From the NCBI GenBank assembly GCA_014802265.1, contig JAAVCP010000031.1, positions 44,849 through 108,848 of the forward strand: 64,000 bases of DNA, given 5' to 3'. The position numbers and the translations under genes were made by a program. A model generated the notes under the pieces. It did no database searches. It was given only the letters and a program-made list of their open reading frames with translations, and was not told the DNA's origin. Source of the stretch: Bacteroides sp. (GTDB taxonomy: Bacteria > Bacteroidota > Bacteroidia > Bacteroidales > Muribaculaceae). Positions 27,724 to 37,126 of this stretch are shown here, piece by piece. How positions within the stretch are numbered: position 1 is the stretch's first letter; every line of letters starts with the position of its first letter.

Positions 27724-30402
27724 TTAACGTGCCGATGATTTTATTGCGTCAAACAGACGGATATTAAATTCATTGGCTGCCAAGAGCTCCTCAGCAGTAA
27801 GATGCATTCGATAGCGCCAATAATGATGTACATCTGCAGGCTCATTAATCTGTTCTTCTTGCGGATTGTTCCTGCGTAATTTCCCATCAGCTGACAACCA
27901 GTCGGCAAGAGGTATAATGCAGAACATTGAAGGACTTTTAAGCTGAAGATCGAGTATTTTCTCACATACCCATGGTTCAGCAAAATAGGGTGCCTCTCCG
28001 GATTCATGTAGGGTATTATTGTAGAAGCGTTGGGTTATGCTGCGATCTGCCTCCCACCAGGCTCTAATTCCTCCCATATCATGGGTAGAGGTTGTACACA
28101 CAGAAAAATAAGGGTAGCGCCATGTATCTCCAAACTCCAGAGTAGGATCTTTCGGCATGCGTTGAATCTCAAGAGATAAAATCTCAAGACGATTCATGAC
28201 TTCCGGTACACATGCGGGTATCATACCAAGATCCTCAGCACATGTAAGCATACCTGTAGAGTCAATTAGGGGAGGAAGTTTCCACATGGCTTTTCCATAC
28301 CAGAAATCATTATGGCGATGATAAAAGAAATCGTTGTATAACCGATTGAAACACCATTTCTCATAATCAGAGAGTATGCGGAACTGGTATGTGTATTGAG
28401 CAGCGATTCTGGGGTGATAATGTCCTTTCTGATATGGATCCTCAATGAAGAGTACATCATCGATTAGACCAAGCAGTGCATTGCATATACGGTTATTTTT
28501 TTCTGTCTGTTCAAGTTGAGAGAAGTATTCCGTTACTTTTTGTTGATTATCGACAAATGGACGCAATTTATATTTTCCTTCTGGAAGTTTCTCAAGATAA
28601 GATGCCTTTACTTCATTAGTATATTCCCCGAAGAAATCTGTAAGCATCCATTCAAGAATAAGGGGGCTGGTTTGCACTTCCGTATCAATCCAGAAGTCGT
28701 AGGAGTGGCGGAGTTCCTCTGGAGAAAAGGGTAGTGCAGGATTGAAATAGCCGAGTAGACCGTGAATAGCAGTAAGAGGAATCTGCCAAATACGGAAGAA
28801 GCCAAGAATATGGTCTACGCGGTAAGCATCGAAATATTCTGCCATTTTACGAAAACGGTCTTTCCACCATTGGAATCCATCTTTTGCCATTTCATCCCAA
28901 TTATATGTAGGAAATCCCCAGTTTTGACCAAGCACTGAAAAATCGTCTGGGGGAGCGCCTGCCTGACAATCCATGTTAAATAAACGTGGACGTTGCCAAG
29001 CATCTACACTAAATCTGCCTATGCCAATGGGAATGTCTCCTTTCAAAATCACACCATGTAAGTGTGCGTAGTCTCTCACTTCACTTAATTGACGATCAAG
29101 ATGATACTGCACAAAATAATGAAATGAGACAGCCTCTTCATGCGCTCTGATGAATTGCTCAACCTTTTCATATTCGTAAGAAGAATACTCTCCCCATTTA
29201 TTATTGTCTGGGGTATGATACTTGTCACTCAACACTCTCCAAGCGGCATAGGGGCGAAGCCATTCCTCATTACGTTCAAAGAAAAGCCTAAATTCTTTGG
29301 ATTTTAGGTCAATGTTTCCTTTTTGAGCAAATATCTCACGCAAATACTGATCTTTAGCAAGATTCACAGCTTCATAGTCAATTTCTTTAAGTTGATTGAG
29401 TTCTTTCCCAATTTTCTTGAAATGCTCACGACGTTCAGAATCAGCAAGTACACCGACAGCCTCAAGACGCATATACATAGGATGAAGTGCAAATGTAGAA
29501 TTTGCACTGTAAGGATAAGAGTCAACCCAAGTGCCTGTTTTAGTCGTATCATTTATGGGAAGAAGTTGTAGCACTTTCTGTCCCGTACGGCTACACCAAT
29601 CAACCATCTTTTTAATATCATAGAAATCTCCAACACCAAAATCTTCCTCAGTTCTGATAGAGAAGACTGGAATAGCTGTTCCTGCACCTTTCCAATTATT
29701 CCGAGGATTAGCAAAACGCAAACCGTCTACTACAATCTGACATTTACGATTCTCATTTATAAAGCCACATTTACGATTCTCATTGGCTTCCCAAGCAACT
29801 ACTTCACGGGTGTCTTTTTTTAGAACCACAAATTTATACTCGAATGGAATTTCAAGTTCCGACAATGGGAGATTTATTTCCCATTGAGGATAATGGGCAT
29901 CGTTTAGGGCAATGGCTTTGGCTGGGATCCATTTGCCAAGTATATCACAGTCTCCTGTAATGGCAAGTACCTCATCTGGCATTACCATAGGAGCCTCAAC
30001 TCGCAATTGAATAGTATCTGGCAGTGATGGAATAGGTTGGTCTTTAAATCGACGTAACAACATGCCATCAACGAATGCTGAACTATAATAAGGTTTATCT
30101 GCAGGCATATCTTGCCAACTGTCAAATACTTTTACAAGAGGTAAAGTATCGTTTCCAATAAATTTATGAGGGTGTCCCCATTCAAAACGCCACTCCTTCT
30201 CTTCTGCTTTAACGATATAGAAATAATTAAAGTTTAAGGGACAATTATCGAGTTCAATCTCGGCAGTCCATGTGTCGGGGGCAGTGAGTCTCATCTCAAG
30301 AGCCTCTTTGGGATCACCTCCACCTAACTGGAGAAGATCACCACACAAATAAAGAGCCTCACCCCATTGTGTGTGATAGTTAATGTTAAATGAGATTTTC
30401 AT
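27724..30402 (-). CDS. malQ: 4-alpha-glucanotransferase with two starch-binding modules
   Basis: A GH77 amylomaltase that moves alpha-1,4-glucan chains in glycogen or maltodextrin metabolism. The 892-residue protein has two N-terminal CBM20-like modules (about residues 1-110 and 125-235) and then the GH77 catalytic domain. Catalytic residues are visible as the nucleophile Asp in YRVDHILGFFRIW, the acid/base Glu in CAEDLGMIP, and the third Asp in TSTHDMGG. This double-CBM20 layout is like plant DPE2 and is common in Bacteroidota. A 9-residue in-frame duplication (NENRKC repeated) lies at about residues 207-221. The start is 46 bases after the ribonucleotide reductase stop. Confidence 0.92.
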   Translation of the reverse strand: MKISFNINYHTQWGEALYLCGDLLQLGGGDPKEALEMRLTAPDTWTAEIELDNCPLNFNYFYIVKAEEKEWRFEWGHPHKFIGNDTLPLVKVFDSWQDMPADKPYYSSAFVDGMLLRRFKDQPIPSLPDTIQLRVEAPMVMPDEVLAITGDCDILGKWIPAKAIALNDAHYPQWEINLPLSELEIPFEYKFVVLKKDTREVVAWEANENRKCGFINENRKCQIVVDGLRFANPRNNWKGAGTAIPVFSIRTEEDFGVGDFYDIKKMVDWCSRTGQKVLQLLPINDTTKTGTWVDSYPYSANSTFALHPMYMRLEAVGVLADSERREHFKKIGKELNQLKEIDYEAVNLAKDQYLREIFAQKGNIDLKSKEFRLFFERNEEWLRPYAAWRVLSDKYHTPDNNKWGEYSSYEYEKVEQFIRAHEEAVSFHYFVQYHLDRQLSEVRDYAHLHGVILKGDIPIGIGRFSVDAWQRPRLFNMDCQAGAPPDDFSVLGQNWGFPTYNWDEMAKDGFQWWKDRFRKMAEYFDAYRVDHILGFFRIWQIPLTAIHGLLGYFNPALPFSPEELRHSYDFWIDTEVQTSPLILEWMLTDFFGEYTNEVKASYLEKLPEGKYKLRPFVDNQQKVTEYFSQLEQTEKNNRICNALLGLIDDVLFIEDPYQKGHYHPRIAAQYTYQFRILSDYEKWCFNRLYNDFFYHRHNDFWYGKAMWKLPPLIDSTGMLTCAEDLGMIPACVPEVMNRLEILSLEIQRMPKDPTLEFGDTWRYPYFSVCTTSTHDMGGIRAWWEADRSITQRFYNNTLHESGEAPYFAEPWVCEKILDLQLKSPSMFCIIPLADWLSADGKLRRNNPQEEQINEPADVHHYWRYRMHLTAEELLAANEFNIRLFDAIKSSAR

Positions 30403-30448
30403 GTCAGAATTTATTTAGACGTTATATTAATTTAGTTGATTCATAATA

Positions 30449-33013
30449 TTATCCACAACGTGAATTACCACAGTTCTTACAAATTAGACAGCCTTCTTGA
30501 TATATCAATGACTCAGCACCACAATTCGGACATTTTTGTCCTTTTGCTTCTGTGCCATTTGGAAGATATTTCTTTAGGGCCCTCTCAACACCATTTTTCC
30601 AAGTATTTATACTTGTAGAGTCAAGGTCAAGACCTCCGACAAGTTTCAAAACTTGGTCAATTGGCATTCCATATCGAAGCACTCCGGAGATGAGTTTGGC
30701 ATAGTTCCAGAACTCTGGGTTAAATTTCTCGCTAAGTCCTTCTATTGTAGTCTTGTAACCTCTCTTGTTGATAAATTGGAAGTCATATCGTTTCTTTCCA
30801 TTTTCATCAACAGCTTTGATTATTTTTCCATGGCTGACGCTTTTAGGACAGAAAATACCATCTTCATCGTCAGCAAGCCCAGTAAAGATTTCGTAAGGTT
30901 TCCCGTTTACCAACCCTACGAATGCAATCCATTTTTCCTTGCTGTTTTGGAATCTGACTACATCGGCTTCTAACTCATGAGGACGCTTGATAGTATGATC
31001 AACAGAATGAATAAGACCCGACAAGGAATCTTCCTTAAGTGGCTTAGATTCATTTTTGTCTTTCGGTAGAGCTTCTAAAACATTATTGCGTGAACCATCA
31101 CGATAAACTGTGCAACCTTTACAACCTACCTTCCATGCCTCTGTATATAGAGAATTAACCAACTCCTCAGTGACATCATTAGGAAGATTTATGGTAACAC
31201 TAATCGAATGGTCTACCCACTTCTGAATAGCTCCCTGCATTCGTACCTTCTCAAGCCAGTCAACATCATTTGCAGTTGCCTTATAATATGGTGAACGCTC
31301 AACTAACTCATCAAGTTCTTCAGAAGACATTTTTTCTTTTGGATGAATCTCATTAATTTTCATCCATTCAAGGAATTTATGATGGTAGACTATGTATTCT
31401 TCAAATGAATCACCCATTTCATCAACAAAGTCTACTTTGACATTATCGTCATTAGGATTTACTTTTCTTCTGCGCTTGTATACCGGCATAAAAACAGGTT
31501 CAATTCCAGAAGTCGTCTGAGTCATTATTGAAGTGGTTCCAGTAGGTGCAATAGTTAAGCAGGATATGTTACGCCTACCATATTTTTCCATCTTTTCAAT
31601 TAGATCTGGGTCAGCTTCTCTTAGACGATTTATATAAGGATTATTTTTTTCTCTCTCTGCATCATATACAGAAAAAGAGCCGCGTTCTTTTGCCATTTCT
31701 ACAGATGCGCGGAAATAGGAGAGAGCAATTTCCCGATGCACTTTAACAGAGAATTCAGTTGCTTCTGGAGTACCATAGCGATAGCCTAATGCGGCTAACA
31801 TGTCACCTTCTCCTGTCGTTCCACATCCTGTTCGCCGTCCTTCACCTGTTTTTGTTTTAATTTTTCTCCATAGATTGAGTTCTGTAAATTTCACCTCTTC
31901 TGTTTCTGGGTCAATCTTGATTTTCTTGATTATCAAATCAATTTTTTCAAGCTCGAGATCGATTATATCGTCCATTATTCTCTGGGCTTTCTTCACATGA
32001 GTTCGGAAGAGATTGAAATCAAACTTAGCTTCTGTAGTAAATGGTTTCACTACATAACTATAAAGGTTTATTGCAAGCAATCTACAGCTGTCGTAGGGAC
32101 AAAGTGGAATTTCACCACAAGGGTTTGTGGAAACAGTCTCAAATCCAAGGTCTGCATAACAGTCGGCAAGGCTTTCTCTTTTGATTGTATCCCAAAAGAG
32201 TACGCCTGGTTCTGCACTTAACCATGCATCGTGAATAACTTTGTTCCATAAAGTAGTTGCACTAATCTCTTTTGTCACTTGTGGAGAATGGGAACTAATG
32301 GGGAATTGCTGAGTATAAAGACGATTATTTATGACTGCCTCCATAAAAGCATCATCAATTTTTACTGATACATTTGCCCCAGTAACTTTACCAGGACTCA
32401 TTTTAGCATCAATAAAACCCTCTGCATCAGGATGCTTGATAGACACAGTGAGCATAAGAGCTCCACGTCTACCGTCTTGTGCCACTTCACGTGTTGAGTT
32501 ACTGTACCTTTCCATAAAAGGTACTAATCCTGTAGAGGTCAGAGCAGAATTTTTAACTGGAGTAGTCTTTGGGCGAAGATGAGAAAGATCATGTCCCACA
32601 CCTCCACGACGTTTCATGAGCTGAACCTGCTCCTCATCAATCTTAACAATTCCGCCATAAGAATCAGGTTTTCCATCAAGACCTATAACGAAGCAATTTG
32701 AGAGAGAGCCAATCTGAAAATGGTTTCCTATTCCTGCCATTGGACTTCCTTGTGGCACAATATATTTGAAATTTTTGAGTAGTTCAAAAATCTCCTCTTC
32801 TTGCATCGGGTTTGGATATTTTTTCTCAATTCGCGCTATTTCAGAGGCAATGCGTCGATGCATATCGTCAGGGGTCTTTTCAAATATGTTGCCAAAAGAA
32901 TCTTTTAAAGCATACTTTGTCACCCATACACGAGCCGCCAGTTGGTCGCCATTGAAATAATCTAACGATGCTTCAAAAGCCTCGTCATAGCTATATGTTT
33001 GCGATTCAGCCAT
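30449..33013 (-). CDS. nrdJ: Adenosylcobalamin-dependent (class II) ribonucleotide reductase
   Basis: Makes deoxyribonucleotides using adenosylcobalamin to start the radical, so it works with or without oxygen. The 854-residue protein shows the N-terminal lid, MKRRGGVGHDLSHLRP, the active-site segment NPCGEIPLCPYDSC, and APTGTTSIMTQTTSGIEP, all typical of the class II family. A TSCPD-like region and a C-terminal cysteine-rich tail (CPNC, CKNC, CG) follow. It shares a mirrored divergent promoter region with the nitroreductase gene. No separate class I genes are in the window. Confidence 0.95.
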   Translation of the reverse strand: MAESQTYSYDEAFEASLDYFNGDQLAARVWVTKYALKDSFGNIFEKTPDDMHRRIASEIARIEKKYPNPMQEEEIFELLKNFKYIVPQGSPMAGIGNHFQIGSLSNCFVIGLDGKPDSYGGIVKIDEEQVQLMKRRGGVGHDLSHLRPKTTPVKNSALTSTGLVPFMERYSNSTREVAQDGRRGALMLTVSIKHPDAEGFIDAKMSPGKVTGANVSVKIDDAFMEAVINNRLYTQQFPISSHSPQVTKEISATTLWNKVIHDAWLSAEPGVLFWDTIKRESLADCYADLGFETVSTNPCGEIPLCPYDSCRLLAINLYSYVVKPFTTEAKFDFNLFRTHVKKAQRIMDDIIDLELEKIDLIIKKIKIDPETEEVKFTELNLWRKIKTKTGEGRRTGCGTTGEGDMLAALGYRYGTPEATEFSVKVHREIALSYFRASVEMAKERGSFSVYDAEREKNNPYINRLREADPDLIEKMEKYGRRNISCLTIAPTGTTSIMTQTTSGIEPVFMPVYKRRRKVNPNDDNVKVDFVDEMGDSFEEYIVYHHKFLEWMKINEIHPKEKMSSEELDELVERSPYYKATANDVDWLEKVRMQGAIQKWVDHSISVTINLPNDVTEELVNSLYTEAWKVGCKGCTVYRDGSRNNVLEALPKDKNESKPLKEDSLSGLIHSVDHTIKRPHELEADVVRFQNSKEKWIAFVGLVNGKPYEIFTGLADDEDGIFCPKSVSHGKIIKAVDENGKKRYDFQFINKRGYKTTIEGLSEKFNPEFWNYAKLISGVLRYGMPIDQVLKLVGGLDLDSTSINTWKNGVERALKKYLPNGTEAKGQKCPNCGAESLIYQEGCLICKNCGNSRCG

Positions 33014-33065
33014 TAGTAAATTATTGTTGAAATTACTTTACCTTACTCGATTAAGTTTATATGTC

Positions 33066-33107
33066 TTTGAGTGCAAAATTAGCAAAAAAAATACTATATT
33101 TGCACTC
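33066..33107. promoter_or_regulatory. Divergent, mirror-image promoter pair for nrdJ and nitroreductase
   Basis: Minus-strand TAATTTTG (33074-33081) and plus-strand TATATTTG (33095-33102) are -7 boxes pointing away from each other. Both are embedded in a 9-bp inverted repeat (GAGTGCAAA at 33069-33077 and TTTGCACTC at 33099-33107). The symmetry suggests a shared operator; no -33 boxes are clear. Confidence 0.6.
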
Positions 33108-33132
33108 TAAAGATAAATAAAAATAAAAGATA

Positions 33133-33882
33133 ATGATCAAAGACTATTTTTCAACACGCCGTTCGGTGAGACATTATAAGGATGAGGAAGTTCCTACTTC
33201 AAAGATAGTTGACATTGTGGAGAAAGCAATGCGTGCACCAACATGTGGCAATATGCAGTTGTATTCTGTGATAATGACAAAAGATAAAAAAATGAAACAG
33301 CAACTTGAGCCTCTTCATTTCAATCAGCCGGCATCAACGGGTTGCAGTGTAATCCTCACAATATGTGCAGATTTTAATAGGTTTACTCGATGGTGTGAAC
33401 TAAGTAGTGCAAAACCTGGATATGATAATTTCCATTCGTTTATAGTAGCATTAACAGACGCTATAATTTTTGCTCAGCAAATCGTGACAATTGCAGAAAT
33501 GGAAGGACTTGGTACTTGCTACTTAGGCACTGTTAATTATAATGCGGCTGCTATTGCAGAGCTTTTAAATTTGCCGACTCTTGTTGTTCCGGTAGCTAGT
33601 ATATCTTTGGGTTACCCAGTCGGTGATGAAGAACAGTGTGAACGCCTTCCAGTAGAGGCAATATTCCACGAAGAAGCTTATCGCATAGACTCTGATGAAA
33701 AGTTATTAACTCTTTTCAAAGTGAAAGATGATTTCTTACTTAACAAGGAGTTTGTTAAGGAAAATAATAAGGACACGCTTGCACAGGTATTTACTGACAT
33801 TCGTTATCCGGAAAATGTTAATAAAGAGGTTTCAGAATCTTTTATTCAGACTTTAAAAGATAAAGGTTTTTATCCTAAATAA
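33133..33882 (+). CDS. FMN nitroreductase-family oxidoreductase
   Basis: A 249-residue flavoenzyme of the nitroreductase family. The N-terminal FMN-binding motif is STRRSVRHYKDEEV, followed by the substrate and flavin segment MRAPTCGNMQLYS and, near residue 130, GLGTCYLGTVNYN with the flavin-contacting glycines. It resembles NfsA-like NADPH reductases by its C-terminal extension. The natural substrate is unknown. The stop codon overlaps the next gene's ATG by one base (TAATG), so the enzyme and the AraC regulator are translated together. Confidence 0.85.
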   Translation: MIKDYFSTRRSVRHYKDEEVPTSKIVDIVEKAMRAPTCGNMQLYSVIMTKDKKMKQQLEPLHFNQPASTGCSVILTICADFNRFTRWCELSSAKPGYDNFHSFIVALTDAIIFAQQIVTIAEMEGLGTCYLGTVNYNAAAIAELLNLPTLVVPVASISLGYPVGDEEQCERLPVEAIFHEEAYRIDSDEKLLTLFKVKDDFLLNKEFVKENNKDTLAQVFTDIRYPENVNKEVSESFIQTLKDKGFYPK

Positions 33883-34757
33883 TGAAAGCAACAAAGGATT
33901 TAGGTCTAAATTATAATATTGAACTCCCTGAGAATGTAACAAATATTTTAAAAAGGGATTTCTGGGTATTAGAGAAATTTGATAGGTCGATGATTCCCAT
34001 ATTGTCAGATCCACTTAAATTTACGTCTAATGTATCTATTATAGTTAAGAGAGGAACTTGTAATGTTGATATCAACTTGATTTCATATCAGGTGCAAGCA
34101 CCTTGTATTGTCAACATAAGGTCATCTCAGATTCTTCAGTTAAATTCTGTGAGTGATGATTTTGATTCATCATTCATAGTAATGTCAAATAAGTTTTGCG
34201 ATAAACTATTCTTATTGCTTCAGGATTGTCGTGTGTATCCGACTGCCTCAGGTAATCAGATAGTAAAAATTCCACCCTCATTACTTACAGATTTCATAAA
34301 TTTTTATCAACATATAAATAGGATATTTGAAGACACAAATAATCCGTATGCTTATCAGGCTATGGTGCTTGCCATATCGTCTTTTTTTCTTGAAACCGGT
34401 TATAAGTGTTACATGTATCTTATGGAAGACTATCCATATGGAAATCGACGAATTGTGGATAAGTTTATGATTTTGGTGCAGCAGAATTTTAAAAATGAGC
34501 GATTTTTAGAATTTTATGCTAATCAACTCCAAATTACACCGAAGCATCTTTCACGCACAATAAAAGCTCTAACCGGCTTCACAGCAGTGGAGTGGATAGA
34601 GCGTTTTGTAGTGTTGGAGGCAAAAGTATTACTGAAATCAACTAATCTTAATATTCAGCAAATAGCTGATGAGCTGAATTTTCATTCTCAATCTTTTTTT
34701 GGAAAATATTTTAAAAAGAAAGTTGGAATGTCTCCAAAAGAATTTAGAAATTTTTGA
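33882..34757 (+). CDS. AraC-family transcriptional regulator
   Basis: A 291-residue regulator with an N-terminal cupin-like sensing part (about residues 30-180) and a C-terminal double helix-turn-helix (about residues 200-290): FLEFYANQLQITPKHLSRTI, then IQQIADELNFHSQSFFGKYF and the family ending GMSPKEFR. It is coupled to the nitroreductase by a one-base overlap and so may control that operon or respond to its substrate. The mirrored operator upstream is a candidate target. Confidence 0.85.
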   Translation: MKATKDLGLNYNIELPENVTNILKRDFWVLEKFDRSMIPILSDPLKFTSNVSIIVKRGTCNVDINLISYQVQAPCIVNIRSSQILQLNSVSDDFDSSFIVMSNKFCDKLFLLLQDCRVYPTASGNQIVKIPPSLLTDFINFYQHINRIFEDTNNPYAYQAMVLAISSFFLETGYKCYMYLMEDYPYGNRRIVDKFMILVQQNFKNERFLEFYANQLQITPKHLSRTIKALTGFTAVEWIERFVVLEAKVLLKSTNLNIQQIADELNFHSQSFFGKYFKKKVGMSPKEFRNF

Positions 34758-34780
34758 GTTCCTAAAACTTCTTAGCCTAA

Positions 34781-35554
34781 TTATGTTTTATCCAGAATGT
34801 CAAGAAGTGTAGGTATTAATGAGGAGTTGGCTGCAAGTATTGAGAAATTTCTATTTTTTCTTATGGAAGTTATCACAGCCCCAGCTTCATGAGCAATAAG
34901 TCTACCGGCGGCTACATCCCATAAATTAAGGTTTAGTTCCCAATAGCCGTCAAGAAATCCGGCAGCAACATAAGAAAGATCAAGGGCAGCTGAACCATAA
35001 CGGCGTATACCCCTGACTTTCGGTGCTAATTCAGCTATCTCTTTTATATTATTATCAGGATTGATCATTTTGTCATAGGGCACACCAGTAGCAATAACTG
35101 CCTCTGTTAAGGAGTCCTTTTCAGAACATTTGATTCTATTGTTATTAAGAAAAGCTCCTTTCCCTTTGATTGAGTGAAACATTTCATTAAGGTAAGGTGC
35201 AAAAACTACTCCTAATACAGCTTCCTTATTATATTCTAAAGCTATAGATACGCTGAAAACCGGTAAGCCTTGACTGAAGTTTGTGGTGCCGTCAAGTGGA
35301 TCTATTACCCAACGCCACTCATTGTTGGCATTTTCATCAGTCGATTCTTCTGATATAATCCCATGGTCAGGGAAAAGACTATGGATATAGTCTTTTATAA
35401 TTTTTTCAGAAGCTTTATCAGCAGCCGTCACCACGTCATATTCATTTGATTTTGTTTGAATATTTAGGTGTGCTGAGCGAAAATATTCCAACTGTATTTT
35501 CCCGGCAGCTTTTGCCATTTCTATGGCAGCGTTCAGAAAGTGATTTAGTTCCAT
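34781..35554 (-). CDS. Inositol monophosphatase-family phosphatase
   Basis: A 257-residue Mg-dependent phosphatase. The two metal-binding motifs are present: EEST (about residue 67) and DPLDGTTNFSQG (about residue 85), plus the late WDVAAGRLIAHEAGA motif. The family includes inositol monophosphatase, SuhB-like proteins and CysQ. The exact substrate is not clear from sequence. It converges with the AraC gene, 23 bases apart, and is 47 bases downstream of the EamA transporter gene on the same strand, so the two may be co-transcribed. Confidence 0.85.
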   Translation of the reverse strand: MELNHFLNAAIEMAKAAGKIQLEYFRSAHLNIQTKSNEYDVVTAADKASEKIIKDYIHSLFPDHGIISEESTDENANNEWRWVIDPLDGTTNFSQGLPVFSVSIALEYNKEAVLGVVFAPYLNEMFHSIKGKGAFLNNNRIKCSEKDSLTEAVIATGVPYDKMINPDNNIKEIAELAPKVRGIRRYGSAALDLSYVAAGFLDGYWELNLNLWDVAAGRLIAHEAGAVITSIRKNRNFSILAANSSLIPTLLDILDKT

Positions 35555-35601
35555 AATTTAGAAATGTCTTCTGTTTTCTGTTTTTTAATCACAAGAATCA
35601 A

Positions 35602-36516
35602 TTATTTCATTTTATCAGAGATTACCAAACCTCCGATAATTAGAATACACCCAATATAACCAAGAAGGAATATTTGTTCACCAAGAATAAAATATGCCGC
35701 AATCATTGTAACAAGAGGCTGAAGATATAAGTAATTGTTAGCTGTCACTTGTCCAAGAATCTTCATTCCCTCGTTTAATACAAGATATGCACACAGCGAA
35801 CAGAATATTACAAGAAACAAGAAATTTAGAGGGAATTGTGGTTGATTGAAGTCGAAGAGAAGTTTGAAATGTAGAGGTTCGTGTTGCATGAGCATAAAGG
35901 GTAGGGCAGTCAGTACTCCATAGAAAAAGATTTTTCTTGAAATAAAAAAAGTGTTATAAAGAGGGCTAATTCTTTTTACTGCGATTGTATATATTGCCCA
36001 TGATAAGGCAGCTGTGAGTGCCAAAATATCACCCTTGGGATGAATTTCAAAACCGATACCAGAACTGAAAATAATGCATCCTACTCCGATGAAAGCTATG
36101 ATTGAGCCAAGAATCACACCAAATCTCATCTTTACTTTGTAGATGACCGCCATGAGAATAGTTGTAAAGATTGGGGATATGGAAGCTAATAACGATACAT
36201 TAGCTGTAGCTGTGAATTTTAGAGCATAGTTTTCGGTAATAAAATATAACGAACCTGCACACAACCCACATATTAGAAGTTGAAGTTCGTCTCGCCAATT
36301 GTTAGCAAATAATTTTTTATAGGTGAAAGCGAGAAGAATAATGTAAGCCGATAAGAAACGGTAAACATACATTTCAACTGGAGTGAAACCACCGTCAGTC
36401 ATCAATACTTTCGTACTTAAGAATGATGATCCCCATGCACACATAGTCAGCATCATTCCAATGTGAGCCAGCATTTTTATGCTGTTTTTTCGCGAATCGC
36501 GTTTTAAAGTTGTCAT
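35602..36516 (-). CDS. EamA/DMT-family membrane transporter
   Basis: A 304-residue integral membrane protein with about ten hydrophobic segments arranged as two EamA repeats, as in drug/metabolite transporters (RhaT/YdcZ-like). Conserved features include the WGSSFLSTKVL motif in helix 1 and an ALSWAIYTIAVKR motif at the start of the second repeat. The substrate is unknown; many members export amino acids or metabolites. A candidate promoter lies directly upstream. Confidence 0.85.
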   Translation of the reverse strand: MTTLKRDSRKNSIKMLAHIGMMLTMCAWGSSFLSTKVLMTDGGFTPVEMYVYRFLSAYIILLAFTYKKLFANNWRDELQLLICGLCAGSLYFITENYALKFTATANVSLLASISPIFTTILMAVIYKVKMRFGVILGSIIAFIGVGCIIFSSGIGFEIHPKGDILALTAALSWAIYTIAVKRISPLYNTFFISRKIFFYGVLTALPFMLMQHEPLHFKLLFDFNQPQFPLNFLFLVIFCSLCAYLVLNEGMKILGQVTANNYLYLQPLVTMIAAYFILGEQIFLLGYIGCILIIGGLVISDKMK

Positions 36517-36541
36517 AGTAGTGTTCCAAATAAGTATTAGT

Positions 36542-36573
36542 CAAAGGTAAAGAAGGAGAGGTTGTATTTCAAG
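36542..36573 (-). promoter_or_regulatory. Candidate promoter of the EamA transporter gene
   Basis: Minus-strand TACCTTTG (36542-36549) fits the -7 consensus. A CTTG (36570-36573) lies 20 bases upstream, one base off the -33 TTTG, exactly as in the phosphohexomutase promoter. Confidence 0.55.
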
Positions 36574-36676
36574 ATTATTTGGAACAAAATTACTATTTTT
36601 TAAGAAAAGGTGCAAAAAGTTTTAAAGTATTTTTTGAGATTAATTAAGGGAGAATAGAAATAAGAGCATTAAAATG

Positions 36677-36713
36677 TAAGGTGTGTATAACGTAAACGTC
36701 TAAACACACCTTA
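36677..36713 (-). terminator. Hairpin after the rubredoxin gene
   Basis: A perfect 10-bp stem (36677-36686 with 36704-36713), followed on the minus strand by a short T-run, lies 38 bases beyond the rubredoxin stop codon. Confidence 0.6.
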
Positions 36714-36751
36714 AAAAAATCTATCATTAATAAAATAAATTGAATCCTTTA

Positions 36752-36913
36752 TTATGCTTCTTCAACGAATTGATCTTTTCCTACTCCGCAAACTGGACAT
36801 ACCCAATCATCGGGAAGATCTTCAAATGATGTGCCAGGCGCAATGCCTCCGTCAGGATCACCAACTTCAGGGTCATAAATCCAATCACATACTTCGCATC
36901 TATACTTTTTCAT
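36752..36913 (-). CDS. Rubredoxin
   Basis: A 53-residue electron carrier that binds one iron through four cysteines. Translating the minus strand gives two Cys-x-x-Cys pairs, [18 protein letters not shown] near the N-terminus and [11 protein letters not shown] near the C-terminus, with the conserved Tyr, Trp and Pro residues between them. Size and motif spacing match rubredoxin exactly. Rubredoxins often serve oxygen or peroxide detoxification in anaerobes, and the neighbouring Fur/PerR-like gene fits that idea (inference). Confidence 0.95.
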   Translation of the reverse strand: MKKYRCEVCDWIYDPEVGDPDGGIAPGTSFEDLPDDWVCPVCGVGKDQFVEEA

Positions 36914-36931
36914 AATCTAATGATTTATTAA

Positions 36932-36950
36932 GGACCTATAGGAGAGGTCC
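36932..36950 (-). other. Small inverted repeat in the rubredoxin leader
   Basis: A 6-bp inverted repeat (36932-36937 and 36945-36950) with a 7-base loop lies 18 bases before the rubredoxin start. It could be an operator or a leader hairpin. No clear -7 box is seen for this gene. Confidence 0.35.
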
Positions 36951-37086
36951 GAGGTAAGACTTTAATTTAATTCTGTAGGTGAAGAGTCACATGTACATCA
37001 TTCACATCAATATAACATTGACAATATTAATTTTGTTTAGTTACTGAAATTTTCTATAGCTATTTTTATGTATTTTTCATTTTAAA

Positions 37087-37118
37087 TTTGGTTATTTCAT
37101 GCAGTCTGTATAACTTTG
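37087..37118 (+). promoter_or_regulatory. Bacteroidota-type promoter of the Fur-like gene
   Basis: A -33 TTTG (37087-37090) and a -7 TAacTTTG (37111-37118) are exactly 20 bases apart. Transcription would begin near 37124-37125. This rules out translation from an upstream ATG at 37088 and places the next in-frame ATG (37127) almost at the first base of the message. Confidence 0.8.
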
Positions 37119-37126
37119 CAGACGAT

